Shown in pieces: positions 1-11,684 of a stretch of 64,000 bases of DNA (position 1 is the first letter of the stretch; every line of letters begins with the position of its first letter). The notes under the pieces are model-generated. The model was not told where the DNA came from. It saw nothing but the letters and a program-made list of their open reading frames with translations, and searched no databases. Location: the NCBI GenBank assembly GCA_029851415.1, contig CM056742.1, forward strand, positions 50,570,954-50,634,953. Direction: 5' to 3'. The position numbers were made by a program, and so were the translations under genes. This DNA comes from Eretmocerus hayati. Lineage: Eukaryota; Arthropoda; Insecta; Hymenoptera; Aphelinidae.

Positions 1-269
1 ACTCGACCAAATGACTTGGAGTTTTACATACATCTATAGAATGCATGTCTCAATCGCGCTACGAAGCCAAATATGTCAATTCCATTAAAAAAAGTATCCA
101 AACGAGATGGTACACGAACGTCGTCTGCTAGAGAGCGGCAACCTACGACGTCTCGAGTAAACCTCATCTGGACACTTTCTTTCAGTGAAATTGACATATT
201 TGGCTTCGTAGCGCGATTGAAACATGCATTCTATCCATGCATGTGAAATCCCAAGTCATTTGGTCGAGT
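1..269. repeat. Foldback MITE, arms about 83 bp
   Basis: Bases 1-83 are the near-perfect reverse complement of 188-269. The shared ends read ACTCGACCAAATGACTTGG and CCAAGTCATTTGGTCGAGT. The roughly 100-bp loop codes for nothing. Because the window starts at base 1, the true left end and any target duplication cannot be seen. It lies in the ds intron upstream of 1816. Confidence 0.8.
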
Positions 270-324
270 GAAATTCGACTTATCCTCCGAACGGATTTAC
301 GTCTATTTAGCGGACTACGGCCTC

Positions 325-590
325 ACCTTGAGTCTAATGGGCCTCCTACCCCAAGATACAGCCATCAAGATTAGCATTGTACATGCATGTAACATGTTAA
401 AAAGACACATATATACTAACAATGCTAACCTCCATAGCTGTATCTCGGGTTAGGAGGCCCATTGGACTTCAACCTTGAAGATACCTTCATTTTTTACCAA
501 AACAGGATGATTCCCAAAGTTTCATAAAGATCCGTGTTCTGCAGGCCTGGTGCTCTCCTTGTCGGTGCAGTAAATGACATGAAAAAATTA
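325..590. repeat. Hairpin repeat, GGGCCT family copy 1
   Basis: Bases 325-380 and 419-476 form a stem around GGGCCTCCTA / TAGGAGGCCC. The part after the stem (480-570, including an AAAGTTTCATAAAGATCCGTG-like block) reappears in diverged form at 33185-33360. The stem resembles the arm at 15060-15110. This is therefore one of three or more partial copies of a dispersed inverted-repeat element. Confidence 0.6.
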
Positions 591-668
591 TTTATAGCAC
601 TCTAACCTAAAAATCGCAACTTGAACATGATTTTTGGATTCTCGTGCTATAAAATATCATATGAAACT

Positions 669-765
669 GTGTGCAGATGGGTAGTTTTGTTACGAAGGAC
701 TTATAGCACTCGCTACGCTCGTGCCATAAACAGTCCTTCGTACAAAACTACCCATCTACGTGCAG
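669..765. repeat. Short hairpin element
   Basis: Bases 669-709 pair with 721-765 (core GATGGGTAGTTTTG / CAAAACTACCCATC) around an 11-bp loop. It is followed by CATAATATACTATTT, the AT-rich edge motif that borders several other hairpins in the window. Confidence 0.7.
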
Positions 766-810
766 TGTCATAATATACTATTTCGGCACACTGGCATCGA
801 AAGCCTATGG

Positions 811-980
811 TTTCCGCCCCGATCCCGGGGCAGAAAATGCCGCAATGCCGCCCAGGCTAGAAAACGAGTGAGCATGCGCAGTAGCCCTCGGGCTGCGCCC
901 TCGGGCTACTACATTGCATGCTCCGACGTTTTCTAACCTGTACGGCGGAGCGGCATTTTGCCCCGACATCGCGTCGGAAA
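811..980. repeat. GC-rich foldback MITE
   Basis: The stem runs inward from TTTCCGCCCCGA at 811 and TCGCGTCGGAAA ending at 980. It includes GGCATTTTGCCCCG and its complement, plus the inner pair AGCATGCGCAGTAGCCC / GGGCTACTACATTGCATGCT. A diverged second copy lies at 16395-16600. No coding capacity. Confidence 0.75.
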
Positions 981-1012
981 GCATAGAATTTCGATACAAA
1001 TGTCACCGAAAA

Positions 1013-1145
1013 ATAGTGTACGCACCTCGGGCCAAAAATAACCCATCGCGGCCGCGGGTATGCCGCCCTCGCCTGCCGGCTCGTGCGGCAACCTACCCGG
1101 GCCGCGATGGGTCACTTTCGGCCCTTGTCGCGTAATGTACTATTC
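1013..1145. repeat. GC-rich hairpin bordered by the TACGCA edge motif
   Basis: Bases 1013-1050 (TAGTGTACGCACCTCGGGCC) are complementary to 1100-1145 (GGCCC...GCGTAATGTACTA). The stem holds CCCATCGCGGCC / GGCCGCGATGGG. A related half occurs at 15255-15380. The edge belongs to the AGTATATTACGCA group described in the findings. Confidence 0.7.
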
Positions 1146-1815
1146 CTCAAAGCTTAACGGTCTAAAAATCAGTATAAACGATGGTTGAAGGTCAGGTTGA
1201 AGATACTTTTTTACAATTTTTGAAAAAATCATACTTGAAGTTGGAAAATTCAATCTCAAAATGATTTTGTCATAACAAATAGACCTTGAATGACTTATTG
1301 GACCTAAAATTGGGTGTATGTAACAAAAAATGAAAATTTTTACTCGTGTCAACGATGAATTTTGAGCTCTTTGTTTTTCATTGCTAGAAAAAAATAGGTT
1401 CAAAAATTCTGGGAAGATCACAATTGTAAGAGAACGTTGAATTTACATTCAAGTTCCGAGACACAGAAAGGAAGTTTCAGCGTTTTAGACGCGAATGAGA
1501 TTTTGAATGTGCCAAAAGTCTACAACGTTGGTAATTAACGTTTAAGCTAAAATTGCCGGTCGTAGCTTCATAACTCACGTGCGCTACACTCTGTGAATTT
1601 GATTATCTTTCTTTGGTGCAGATAGTAGACGGATTTGAGAGTTCTGGACATTGTGGCTCACAACCCCTGCCTCCTTTTGACGAGACTTTATGGATTGAGA
1701 AAAATTGAGCTTGAATTGTAATGAGAGAGAGAGATGGTAGATTGGGAGTACTCAATAAGAGGTCGGATTGCTCTAATTCGTAAAGTTATTTACATGAGTG
1801 TATGAATTGTTCCAG

Positions 1816-4222
1816 GTACGTGATCCGTCTGGGTGCCAAGGACGAGAACTCGAGTAAGGGCTCGCTAGCTGGTGACGATCCTGTGACAGTGATCATAGGC
1901 GTGGACGACGTAAATGACAACTATCCGCGCTTTCTCGAAGAAATTGGTCAGGTGTCGCTGAAAGAAGACTCACCACTAGGGCACACCGTAGCTGTTCTGC
2001 GAGCTCGAGACGACGACCTTGTCGGCAGTCCCGCGGCAAGTCTCGTATACGATATAACCTCAGGCAATGAGGCAGGTCTCTTTCGCATCGAAAAGAGTTC
2101 GGGAGCCATTCTAGTGAATGCCAGCCTCGATTGTGACCTTAGCACAGAAGAACAACATCTAGTTGCTACGGCTTGCGATCGTGACGCTGAGCGACCTTTG
2201 TGCACGCTGACTTCGTTAAAAATTTGCCTCGAAGATGTCAACGACAACTCGCCGCAATTTGCTGTGTCCGAGTACCTGGAATTTGTCGGAGAGAACGAGC
2301 CAGCTGGTACGCAAGTGTTCGTCGCTAGGGCGAGTGATCTTGACCGCGGCGAGTTCGGCGCGCTAAACTACTCTATTGGGTCAGCTGCACCGGCTGGCCT
2401 CGCCGACGTGGATGACAGTTGGCGGCTTTTCGCTATCGACACAGCCAGTGGAGCTGTGAGTGCTCGCACGCCCTTTGATTACGAGCAGCGCAGCCGATAC
2501 GCGTTCAGCGTACGCGCAACTGATCACGGTGGTCGCAGTGCTTCAGTTCGAGTGCGTGTCGAGGTCGACTCACGCGACGAATTTCATCCTCAGTTTACCG
2601 AGCGGCTGTACCGCTTTAGCGTGCCTGCTTTACCGGGGGCTGTTATCGGGCGAGTGCGGGCCACTGATCGCGATAAGGGCCCTGATGGCCGAGTCGTCTA
2701 TCAAATTGCACGCCAACACCCGCTCATCAAACTCAATCGTACGAGTGGATCACTGAGCGTGCGCCGTGAAGTCGTGCGAGCCGACCTAATAGCTGGTCTC
2801 GACCGGGCCGCACGGCTCACCATTAGTGCGAGCTCGGGCAGGCAAGGTTCGCTGTCCAACACGACTGTCGTCGAATTATTCCTCGCTGGCGCGGAGGGCT
2901 CAGAGTTCACGAGCGCGGGGCCTACGCTCTCCGCTGACGGCGATGGCGGCTACTCAGGGGCAGACATGGCCGTTTCCGCAGCGAGTGGTTCTACGTTCGC
3001 CGACTGGGCACTGGGTTTATTTGTTGCGCTGCTACTACTAACTCTTGTTTTCGGCTCGCTACTATTGATGCTACTCTACGCACGATCCAGAGGCCATTTG
3101 CGTAAGAAACCCGTTGGTAGTAGCAGTGGTGGTCCCAAACCCGCGCTCAATCTCGACGGGGGGAACCTCACCGCGTCTAACAGCTACGTAGACCCAAGCG
3201 CGTTTGAAGGTTCGATCGCAGCGCGCTCGGTAGCTTGTGGCTTGCCGGGTCGAGGTGGCCTTTTAGCACCACCCAAATACGACGAAATTCCGGCGTACGG
3301 TACTTCAGCGCATTCTGGAGGAACGCAACCAGCAACCGCGTCCGAGCTGTCAGGAAGTAGCGCCAGGTCTGGTTCTTCTGGGCGCGGCTCTGCCGAGGAC
3401 GATGGCGATGACGAGGAAATCAGGATGATAATTAGCAAAAGTCAGCGCAGCTGTGGCGGAGGCACCGACTCGGCGAGCGACCTGTCTGTCCACAATACTC
3501 AGGAGTACCTGGCGCGGCTAGGAATCGTAGAGCAACCGCCAACGGGTCTGGGCTTGATGATTCCCGGAGCGCCGAGGCGGCCACCTGAGGCACTCCCACT
3601 CTCCGACGCAAGCAGTCTTCGACTGCACTTGTCCGAGGACGAGCTCGCTGCCGATGCGGACATTGCGACGCTCATATACGGCAGGATCGGCGAATCAAGC
3701 AGACCGAGTAGTTCGGGTCTGCAATCGGTGACTGGTCCAGTGACCGTAGCGCAGCCTCCACCTCCAGGAGGCCCCTCCATGAGTGGTTCACTCAGCTCGA
3801 TCGTGTATAGCGAAGAAGAACTCACTGGATCATACAACTGGGACTACCTGCTGGACTGGGGTCCACAGTATCAGCCCCTGGCGCACGTTTTCGGTGAGAT
3901 TGCTCGGCTCAAGGACGATGCGGTGAGCGTACGCAGTGGCAACTCGTCCGGAAGCATTAAGCCAAGAGCGCCTCCACCACCTCCACTGCTCACTTGTGTT
4001 GCGCCGAATGCAGGCGTAAGAGGTCCCTTAGCGCCGAGGTCACCTATCAGCCACGACCCATCGGCGTTTCCCGCGGCTGCGTTGAGTCCGAGTTTTTCGC
4101 CATCGCTGTCGCCGCTAGCTACAAGGAGCCCGAGTATTAGTCCACTTGCACCGGCGACCATGTCGAGAGGCCAATGCTCCGTAAATTGCATGCCGATCGG
4201 AGACTCTCAGTTAGCAGACTGA
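1816..4222 (+). CDS. ds: Dachsous protocadherin, last coding exon (C-terminal about 800 residues)
   Basis: Dachsous is the giant cell-surface cadherin that binds Fat and directs planar polarity and Hippo-dependent growth. The exon starts after the acceptor TTGTTCCAG at 1815; an in-frame ATG at 1802 is intronic. It ends at TGA 4220-4222. Reading in order: the calcium-linker motif DVNDN at 1907-1921 and again at 2233-2247, further cadherin-repeat signatures (ATDRD near 2660), a degenerate linker DSRDEFHP in place of DxNDN, a hydrophobic membrane segment at about 3010-3080, then a basic stop-transfer stretch and about 380 cytoplasmic residues. The tail carries motifs I recognise from Dachsous: NTQEYLARLGI near 3500 and YNWDYLLDWGPQYQPL at 3833. 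A proline run lies near 3965. The N-terminal exons with most cadherin repeats lie beyond the left edge; bases 1146-1815 are intron. The frame is fully open and GC-richer than its surroundings. Confidence 0.95.
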
Positions 4223-4600
4223 GCGCTCGCTTACGCACGCGCGAATTGAATAATTGGAGAGAAAAAGACTCGAGGTATATCACAATTTAACACTGCACGA
4301 ATGAAGGAATCGCCTCGCACAGGCACTTCCAATAGTCAGAATCATTCAGTGTATCATTGTGTCTATTAATCACACGTGGTCAATTGTTGATGACCTTCCT
4401 AGGTAGCTCGAGGCAGTTTAACTGTTAGAGATGTCACGTTTACAGGCGTCTCGTGTAAAAATGTGTAAAATAACTTCTGACAGACAGGCATTTTACATGA
4501 TGGAAATAAACCTAAAATTTGGCTTTAGATATCTCAATCTCCTCGTATAAAACATTTGTAAATATAGAATAAAAGTTATCGGTTTCAGATCCAATTGTTG
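4223..4600 (+). other. ds: Probable ds 3' UTR with poly(A) signals
   Basis: AT-rich sequence follows the ds stop codon. Canonical AATAAA hexamers occur at 4505-4510 and 4568-4573, so the transcript probably ends by about 4600. The limit is inferred from the hexamers alone. Confidence 0.55.
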
Positions 4601-7179
4601 CCATTTCTCATGGATGATAGATATGAGATTCATAATGACAAAATGATACTCTTGTACATATGTATGTATGATATTAATTTATCATGATGATCGAGAAGAG
4701 TGACGGCCATTAGGAACCAAGTGGAACGTCTTTGTGAATACTTTCAAATCTAAATAATTTCACTGCAAGGCATGCGACAGTTTCTGTGAATCTTTGGGTG
4801 ATAACTGCTCATGACAAATCCAAGCCTACTGTTTTCGTTGCTAGAAAGTTTAAGGAAGTGTAAGAGTAAGCTCGTAAGCATTTTTAATGGCCTCCAATTC
4901 ATTCTGAAATTTCTCACGCTATCACTGATTTGTACCAAAGTTCTTTATTGAGATATTTTTCTCATAACTTTCTCTTTAGACGTTGATCCTTAAAAATGAG
5001 AGAGTGATTGAATCATTTGTGTTTTCACAGTGGTTGAGTTTTTGATCTACCATAGTCGCAAAAGTGGTGATTGAAAGAGATCAGCTGATGACATTTGAAT
5101 GACTCTTGGGCCAACAGAAGCAAGTTTCGTAAGCTTTTAGCGCATCCTTAGACTTTACCGGTGTCTGTAAAAGTACTTCCAGCAAACATCGCTAGTGAGC
5201 AAATTTCCTGTTTGTACAAGTCTTCAACTGCTATGATTTCACCTTTTTATAGAGGGTTTTTGATAATTTCATGTGCGACTTGATTGCATCCATGCGATAA
5301 GAATTTTTCACAGAACGCAAGATTGTGTTTGTAGCATTTCTTTGATCATTGATAGCATAGTTATGATTTGATGCCGCCAAAAGAGCTGCACGGTTCGGAT
5401 GAATGTAGCGTGTAAAATTTGTGGAAGTATCGTCTAAGATGTACAAAGTTTTTGTAGAATTTAGCAATAAATCGGGTTTTCTAATAGTGGTTGCGTATAT
5501 TCATTACAATGACTCCTATTTCCGTAGAGATTCCTGTGAGAAATATGATTATTTTACGAAGAGGTGAGGCTGTGTTTTTTGACTTCCTGTCAACAAGACC
5601 ATTGAGGTTGAAATCAGATTCCCTCTTTTACTAAGTGATACGAAGACAATAGAAGTTTGCTGTTCAAAAGAGGGACCAGACTGAGCAAATTACTGAAAAA
5701 TCGCTGTTTCGTCTCAATAACTTCAATAAGATTCTACATGAATAAATTTGGTAAAATGTAAAGTTGGCTATACTGTTAGTTTTCATCAATGTTACGTTTG
5801 TCACGAAAACATTATGTGACAAAACATGGAATTGATTCAAAATATCCAGAGATGAGCCTGAAACATCACTATTTTTCTCGTGTCATTCTCAATCAGCAAC
5901 ACCCATACTCTCCATTTGTTAGGACTTATAGGTCAACATATTATGTGAGAAGGTCGGTGATATATTCTTTTTCCCCTTTTTATTCTAATTTTTCGGGTAC
6001 AAACTGGATGCATTGGAAACTTGTGGACAAGTTTTATGGGGTTGTATACATTTTCTATCCATATAGAATTGGTATCCATATCGCCAATCTATAAAAATTG
6101 AGATTTGATGGTAAGCTGGGTTAGCTAATTCAAACAACTCCGATTTTAGAACTTTTATCGATTACTTACGTACGTAACAACTCCTTATAATCATATTCAC
6201 ATTCCTCATCTACTTTTACAGTTCAAGATGAATGGGTTTCTTATCACTCAATTGAATCCCAACTCAAAATTTACAACAACAGTCAATGTACATTCATTCA
6301 ACCCTATAGATACAGCACTATTTTATTTATTATTAAGCTCTACTTACAGCTTGTTTATCAACTCTCTGCGAAACATTTTTTACATTCCTCCATTATTTCC
6401 AGGGTCTTATGAAATAGAAAAGCCTTGTTAACGACTATTCACCTAGAATACCGCAAGCTAATAGCCTAATTGAATATCTCATTCAAGGGATTTTGGAAGG
6501 TTACTAAATATAAGTCTCTTGCGCCATTATTTACACATCTACAATTTTTCTTAAAGTGAAACATTCAATGCAACCATGAAATAAATAATTCACTTTTTCA
6601 TTTTTCTCTAATTCCGAGCAAACAGGCCTTTGAAGCAGTTAGTGCTTCCAAATAACTTATTTGGGTATTCACATTCCAAAAACGAGAAGCTGCATCACTG
6701 TAAAACTCAACCTGCCGGGTGTCAACTCTCTTCATCACAATGCCTTGAAGAAATTGAATCTACAAAGTAGCACGTGCTGTGCATAGCACCCCAGTCACCA
6801 ATTGCTTAAAATTGGCGAACAATTCTTATATCAGAGCCATGATGTAGATGAATCTGTTCAATTTATCAGGGCAAGACTAAGCATAACTAATCCAACCGTG
6901 CCTGAATCCCTCGCGTGTTTTGATGGCTTCATACATTTTTATCAGTTGCCAAGCCGAATCAATTAATCGCACTGGGTCAGTTCAAATTGTTCGAAAAGGT
7001 ATCTTAGCTTCAGAAAACGATCTCGGAAAATATAAAAATTGCTTAAATCAACTGAATAGGAAAAGAATCATTTTACATGCTGATACTTTCAAGTACTCTT
7101 ACGGAGACAAACTGATCCGGCAAGCAGTATCAAGATCTGATACTAAGACTTCATCGCAAGTATATGATATTCAGAGACA
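4601..7179. other. Intergenic sequence without recognisable genes
   Basis: AT-rich DNA with only short, composition-unlike-coding open frames. I see no protein motif, RNA gene or clear inverted repeat. Bases 6900-7180 contain a longer open frame leading into the Penelope-like region and may be its degraded flank. Confidence 0.5.
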
Positions 7180-7325
7180 AAATGATCATTGGTTTCTCCT
7201 GCCATTTATTAACAATTACGTCGAAGCGACGTTTTGGTTGTATCAAAAACAATCCTTTTCAAGCTAAAATTACGTATGATTATATGCGTAACTCGACTAC
7301 ACCGAATGGAAAATATGAAATTCAA
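7180..7325 (+). repeat. Left inverted flank of the Penelope-like locus
   Basis: Conceptual translation gives KNNPFQAKITYDYMRNSTTPN-type sequence. The same peptide is found on the - strand at 11685-11835, so the two blocks are inverted copies about 4.4 kb apart. Divergence is substantial. Confidence 0.65.
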
Positions 7326-7332
7326 ACACGTC

Positions 7333-7426
7333 ATATCGTCGCCCCCGAAGAAGAAAAACACCTCTCATTGTTCTCCCAATGCATTCTTGAATGGGGACGT
7401 GTTTTTCTTCGTCGGGGGTGACGATA
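7333..7426. repeat. Short hairpin inserted in the Penelope-like flank
   Basis: ATATCGTCGCCCCCGAAGAA at 7333 pairs with TTCTTCGTCGGGGGTGACGATAT ending at 7426, around a loop of about 36 bases. It falls between the inverted flank and the RT remains. No target duplication is evident. Confidence 0.65.
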
Positions 7427-7439
7427 TAAGAGGATCAAA

Positions 7440-7933
7440 CACACCTTCAAGATTGAAATCATTCATATGGAAAGAGATCAACATGTTGTACGCATTATTG
7501 CTATCATCATTTTTAAATCGATGTCTTGCAATCTAATGGGAAATGTTACAGACAAAATATCGGTGCACCAATGGATGCGTGCAATAGCCCCTCTCACGCA
7601 GATACCACGCTTGAAATGCTTGAGCTACATTGTATGGAAATTGCGAAAAATAGTATTACTTTGTACAAAAGATATACGGATGATTGTTTTCTGGTTATTT
7701 TGGAAAATAAACTACCTTAAATTTTAGATATATTGAACAAATATAATGATCAACTACAATTCACTCACGAATTATCAGTTGACAATAGTATCAGCTTTCT
7801 TAATCTAAAAGTGATGAAGATTTCATACTAATCTTGCTCCATAGATTGGTGTGAAAAAGGAACTGCTTCTGGTAGATACATAAATTTTCACTCTAACCAC
7901 CCGAGATCTGAAAATGTCGCCACAATATACAAC
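7440..7933 (+). pseudogene. Penelope-like reverse transcriptase, 5' fragment
   Basis: Reverse transcriptase of a Penelope-like element, which would copy element RNA at a chromosomal end or nick. Visible motifs in order: a GAPM motif near 7570, the catalytic RYTDDCF near 7670, an FTHELS...ISFLNLKV block near 7760-7815, and GRYINFHSNHP near 7872-7905. An in-frame stop after the catalytic motif and a frameshift near 7830 make it non-functional. The N-terminal part of the RT is missing or unrecognisable. The fragment is cut at about 7933 by the LINE insertion and resumes at 9107. Confidence 0.7.
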
Positions 7934-9106
7934 TGCCGATGACACGCAGATTTATCTGCACTGCTTCCCAAACTGCATCCTTGGGGGCATCCAGAAACTC
8001 TCTCAAGACGCTGTATCAGTAGCCAACTGGGCTGACGAGCATGAGCTCACTATTAATTTTGACAAATCCATTGTCATGGTTCTTGGAAGTGCTGCTTTCC
8101 TGCGTGAAATCAATCTGTCTACACTCCCCAAAATCAAGATCGGGAACATCGAGCTTCCCTACGTGAAACAATGTAAAAATCTAGACCTACTCATGACCCC
8201 CGATCTGACATGGAAACCTCAAGTGAACTTAACTATATCAAAGATTCACCGATCACTGAGATCACTAAAATTTTATAAACACTCCCTTACGCGTAACCTT
8301 CGCAAAGATTTAGTTGAGTCTCTCATCTTTCCAATTTCTGATTACGCGTGCATTGTATACAACGATGTAGGGGCAGGTGAAAATCTCCTACTTCAGAGAG
8401 CTTTGAACTCTTGCGTACGTTTCGTTGTTGGGAACATACCCTACCGGGCTCATGTCACCCCACACCGCATTGCTTTGAGCTGGTTATCTACTTCCAGAAG
8501 AAGACAATTTCTTCTGGGGTCTCTTGCCTTCTCAACTATCTCAAACCAGAAACCAACTTACATCACTAGGCATTTCTCCCTATTGTCTGAAAATCCTGAC
8601 ATTAGACGTTCAGAGAGAGCCACTCCCAAGCCTTTCCTTCTATCCACTGCTAGAACCAAATCCCTCAAAAAGTCATTCCACTATCAAGCATCTGAACTTT
8701 TAAACCTCAAGTCCCGTTCAAACCCAAGAATATTTCATTATTCAAATCAGCGCTTTTCAACAAACTCTTGGAAGATGACGAAAATGACTGGAAAATTCGA
8801 ATTCTGACTGAAAATTTAGTGATCTAGAATCCTGCCAACCACAACTTAGGCCAGCTGATCATCTAAGCTAAATGTCTTTTCATGTATTATCACGCTACTG
8901 TTAAGTTTTAAATTTATAAATATCGCTCAATTATGTCCAGCTTGCGATCAGTGAATACCAATTCCAATCATCTTATCTATCAAGACTGTTCCTACTTATA
9001 TGGTCTAAACTCCTATTATGTAATCTGCTCTGTATGAATTCTTTTTGGGTCAGATGGGGTTATACCCCATGACCAAAATAAAAAATTATTCTATTCTATT
9101 CTATTC
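7934..9106 (+). mobile_element. 5'-truncated LINE (Jockey-like) with ATTCT-repeat tail
   Basis: This non-LTR retrotransposon copy starts abruptly inside its RT catalytic box and ends with a tandem ATTCT tail (about 9086-9106), a typical LINE 3' end. A 3' UTR of about 280 bp lies between the reading frame and the tail. It sits inside the Penelope-like RT, and the Penelope frame continues directly after the tail. No target duplication longer than 1-2 bases is visible. Confidence 0.85.
7935..8807 (+). pseudogene. LINE reverse transcriptase, C-terminal part
   Basis: The open frame begins at ADDTQIY, the second half of the YADD active site, so fingers and most of the palm are absent. It continues through WADEHELTINFDKS, a thumb-like KIHRSLRSLKFYKHSL block and an HRIALSWL block, as in Jockey-superfamily elements. 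The apparent start codon at 7914 belongs to the interrupted Penelope-like frame, so the 297-codon open frame is a chimera. The end at 8807 follows a probable frameshift. It cannot encode an active enzyme. Confidence 0.8.
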
Positions 9107-9195
9107 TTAGTTGACAAGTGTATACTGTTATTTGACCCTTTCTACCGCCAGAAGAATCTAGACCTGATTCGAGATTTCCTCCAATTAAATGATTA

Positions 9196-10624
9196 GGGGA
9201 GAGTGGGGCGAATTAGAACAGGGTCGAATCAGGACAAGCAAAATAGCTCGGTTGTGGGTGAGTCTAGGCTTCTGCCGCATAAAAACATTTTCAATACCAT
9301 CACAGACAATGGTTTTTATGGCGGTTAGACCTCCCGAAAAGATACTGGGAGTCTTCGCTGACGCAGGGGTGCTTTTTGAGGACCTCACGTGGTTTATTTT
9401 GAAAATGCAAGATTACACGCTGCTTCTGCAAAAGTGGGTCGCTTTGATCGCCATTTGGTACTCAAAAACTAGGTCACAAAACGAAGATTTTGGGGCGTCG
9501 TGGACGAAAATCGGTTCACTTAGGCTCAAACGATCACAATTCTGCGAAAAAAACGCCTGGGGGCATTTTAGGACAAACTGGACGGGGCGAATTAGGACAA
9601 TGCTAAATCCCATCTAAAACCGGCCGACCGATCGCGTGCCCGTGTTTTTCGAGGATTATTGCCTGCATCGAGGCGCGTTATCGTTTGTGCAAGTTTTTCG
9701 AAGCGCCGGAGGTTGAGGGTTAGTTAGGCGATTGAAAATGGATGCGAAAATGAAGTTACGATGGCCGTCCCAGGAGTCAGATTAGAGGTCAGAAATGGCT
9801 TTCAACGGATTCGAAGATAGTGCTCGTTTTTCGCATTTTTACTCTCGCATTCGCTGTTATTGGGTTGATTGTCGCACTCTGCCATTTGGATCGTTGGCTC
9901 AGGGCGAGTAAGGGTACCTCCCATAAGAAGAAAAACGAAAGAAAGTTGACTCTTAGAAGCTGCGAGTCGATTTCTGATTGCTGAAGATGGTTGTGCACCA
10001 ATAAAGTGCCTATTCCAATAATGCTCCTTAAGGGGACGTCGGAGTCCTATCAATATTGTACAGTTACCGACATGATCGAGTTTTCGTATTTCTCGATGAA
10101 TTTTTGAGATATCAAAAAACTAAAAAGTAACGCCGATTCTGTGAGCCATAGCGAATCGGCGTTACTTATTAAAATCCCGATACCTCGAAATTTCATCGAG
10201 AAATCCGAAAACTCGACAATGTCGGTATCCGACACCCTCTTAATAAACTAAAAATCACTCGCTTGCTGAGGCTCCAGGAGGATGTGAGGGTCGCGGGCGA
10301 GTTTCGCTATTGATTTAGAGTTACTACCACGTGTTTTGGTGAGTAAATTTGACTCTGATAGGAAAGGAATATTGCAGTACACCTCAATTTTCAAAGGCTG
10401 TCCTAATTTGCCCCCAAAACTGTCCTAAAGTGCCCCCAAACGCGGGGCGAATAAGGACAGATTTTTTTTCTCAAAATAACAGTATAAAGACATGGCCGTG
10501 GGCTCTGAAATTTTTTTTACAATCTATTGCATAGTTGAACTTCAAGATCCCGTAGCACGCCTATCCCTAAGTATCGCCACATAGCCCCACCGCAAAACCT
10601 GTCCTAATTCGCCCCACTCTCCCC
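9196..10624. mobile_element. TA-flanked DNA transposon, 1.43 kb, non-autonomous
   Basis: The terminal inverted repeats are GGGGAGAGTGGGGCGAATTA at 9196 and its complement ending at 10624. TA dinucleotides at 9194-9195 and 10625-10626 are the target duplication. Removing the element and one TA gives an uninterrupted Penelope-like frame, which confirms the borders. Extra copies of GGGGCGAAT(T/A)AGGACA-like and GTCCTAATTTGCCCCC-like blocks sit inside (about 9585 and 10400-10460), possibly transposase-binding repeats. No transposase frame is seen. TA targeting suggests the Tc1/mariner group. Confidence 0.85.
10032..10239. mobile_element. TTAA-flanked foldback MITE, copy 1
   Basis: This 208-bp palindromic element (GGGGACGTCGGAGTCC ... 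GTCGGTATCCGACACCC) is flanked by TTAA at 10028-10031 and 10240-10243. The inner stem is built on ATTCTCGATGAA-like and CGCCGATTC blocks. It lies inside the TA element 9196-10624, so it is younger than that element. A second copy in opposite orientation lies at 41522-41730. Confidence 0.85.
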
Positions 10625-10626
10625 TA

Positions 10627-11155
10627 CCCAGTTCCTTTCATCAATAGATATATCAACGAATGATCATATTCAGAACAGGAATCCCGTTACGTGTAGCAAA
10701 ACAATATTATTACAAAAACACCTGCAATTGTTCTTCCCTTCATTAAAAATTCATCCCGTTCTCTTAAGGAAATCATCAAGAAACACCACTCCATTCTCAT
10801 CGACTCATGCAACGGCAAATTCAATAGTATGATCAAACTAAGGAAGGACCCTGTACCTATTTTAGAGGAACATAACATTGTTTATAAAATTGTTCGTAAA
10901 GATCGCGATAAAATCTATGCTGGCACTAGTAAATGGAAAGCAAGGAAGAGAATACAGAAGTTTGAAAGACATGTTAAGAATGAATCAGCATGACGCTTAG
11001 TAATAGCTAAGTACATGCTGGCGAGTTCCAACATCAAATTAACTTTGAGTCTTTCAAGATCCTAGGTGTCGAAAGTAGATATGGAATTAGATTTTTTCCC
11101 AAAATGTTAAATATTTATTACTATCCTAATACGCTCAACCTAATGTAAGATACAT
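10627..11155 (+). pseudogene. Penelope-like element C-terminal (GIY-YIG-like endonuclease) relic
   Basis: This continues the Penelope-like frame after the TA element (NDY|PVPFINRYIN). At 10860-10990 it shows EEHNIVYKIV...DKIYAGTSKWK, aligned with the GIY-YIG endonuclease start of Penelope elements. The usual cysteines and the GIY core are changed and stops occur. At 11035-11150 a FESFKILGVESRY...LNLM block matches the usual C-terminus. Non-functional. Confidence 0.6.
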
Positions 11156-11684
11156 AGGGACTGATGAAATAATTTTAAATCAATTGATGATCATGCATAA
11201 CTACAACAAAGATCCTGATCGATCGATCTTTCATAAATTATGAATATTGATCTAACCGACCATCGATCGACCGATAGCTACCGATGCTCCCTATTGCGTA
11301 ATTCATCAATTTTGTCTACCTCAATCTACTTGGGTGAGTTGCTTCTTACAGTGCCTCGGAAAAATTCCATCTCCTACACCCAAGAATGAGAGATCAACAA
11401 CAAATTTTTCTTAAAATCATTTTATGGTGAGTGTATAATAGTTTGTAATAGTTTTGGAATCCATACTGTTTTTTGGGTGTGATTCCTTTTGCTGAATTTC
11501 CTCAGATTTGAATCGCTATTTATACAGCTTACTGCGTTTGTCGGACTAACCCTCCTGACAGCTGACCACAAGCTCATGCTTGTGAGTAGCAATGATGCAT
11601 AAAACATGTTGAGGACTCTTTTCTTAGGACTCATTTCAATTCTGAAGGTATGTTTGATTCGGTTACATAACGTCTTTAAATTTT

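Noticed and set aside
1948..4191. Several antisense open frames across the ds exon
   Set aside because: They are by-products of the GC-rich ds coding frame; none has a motif or its own splice or start context.
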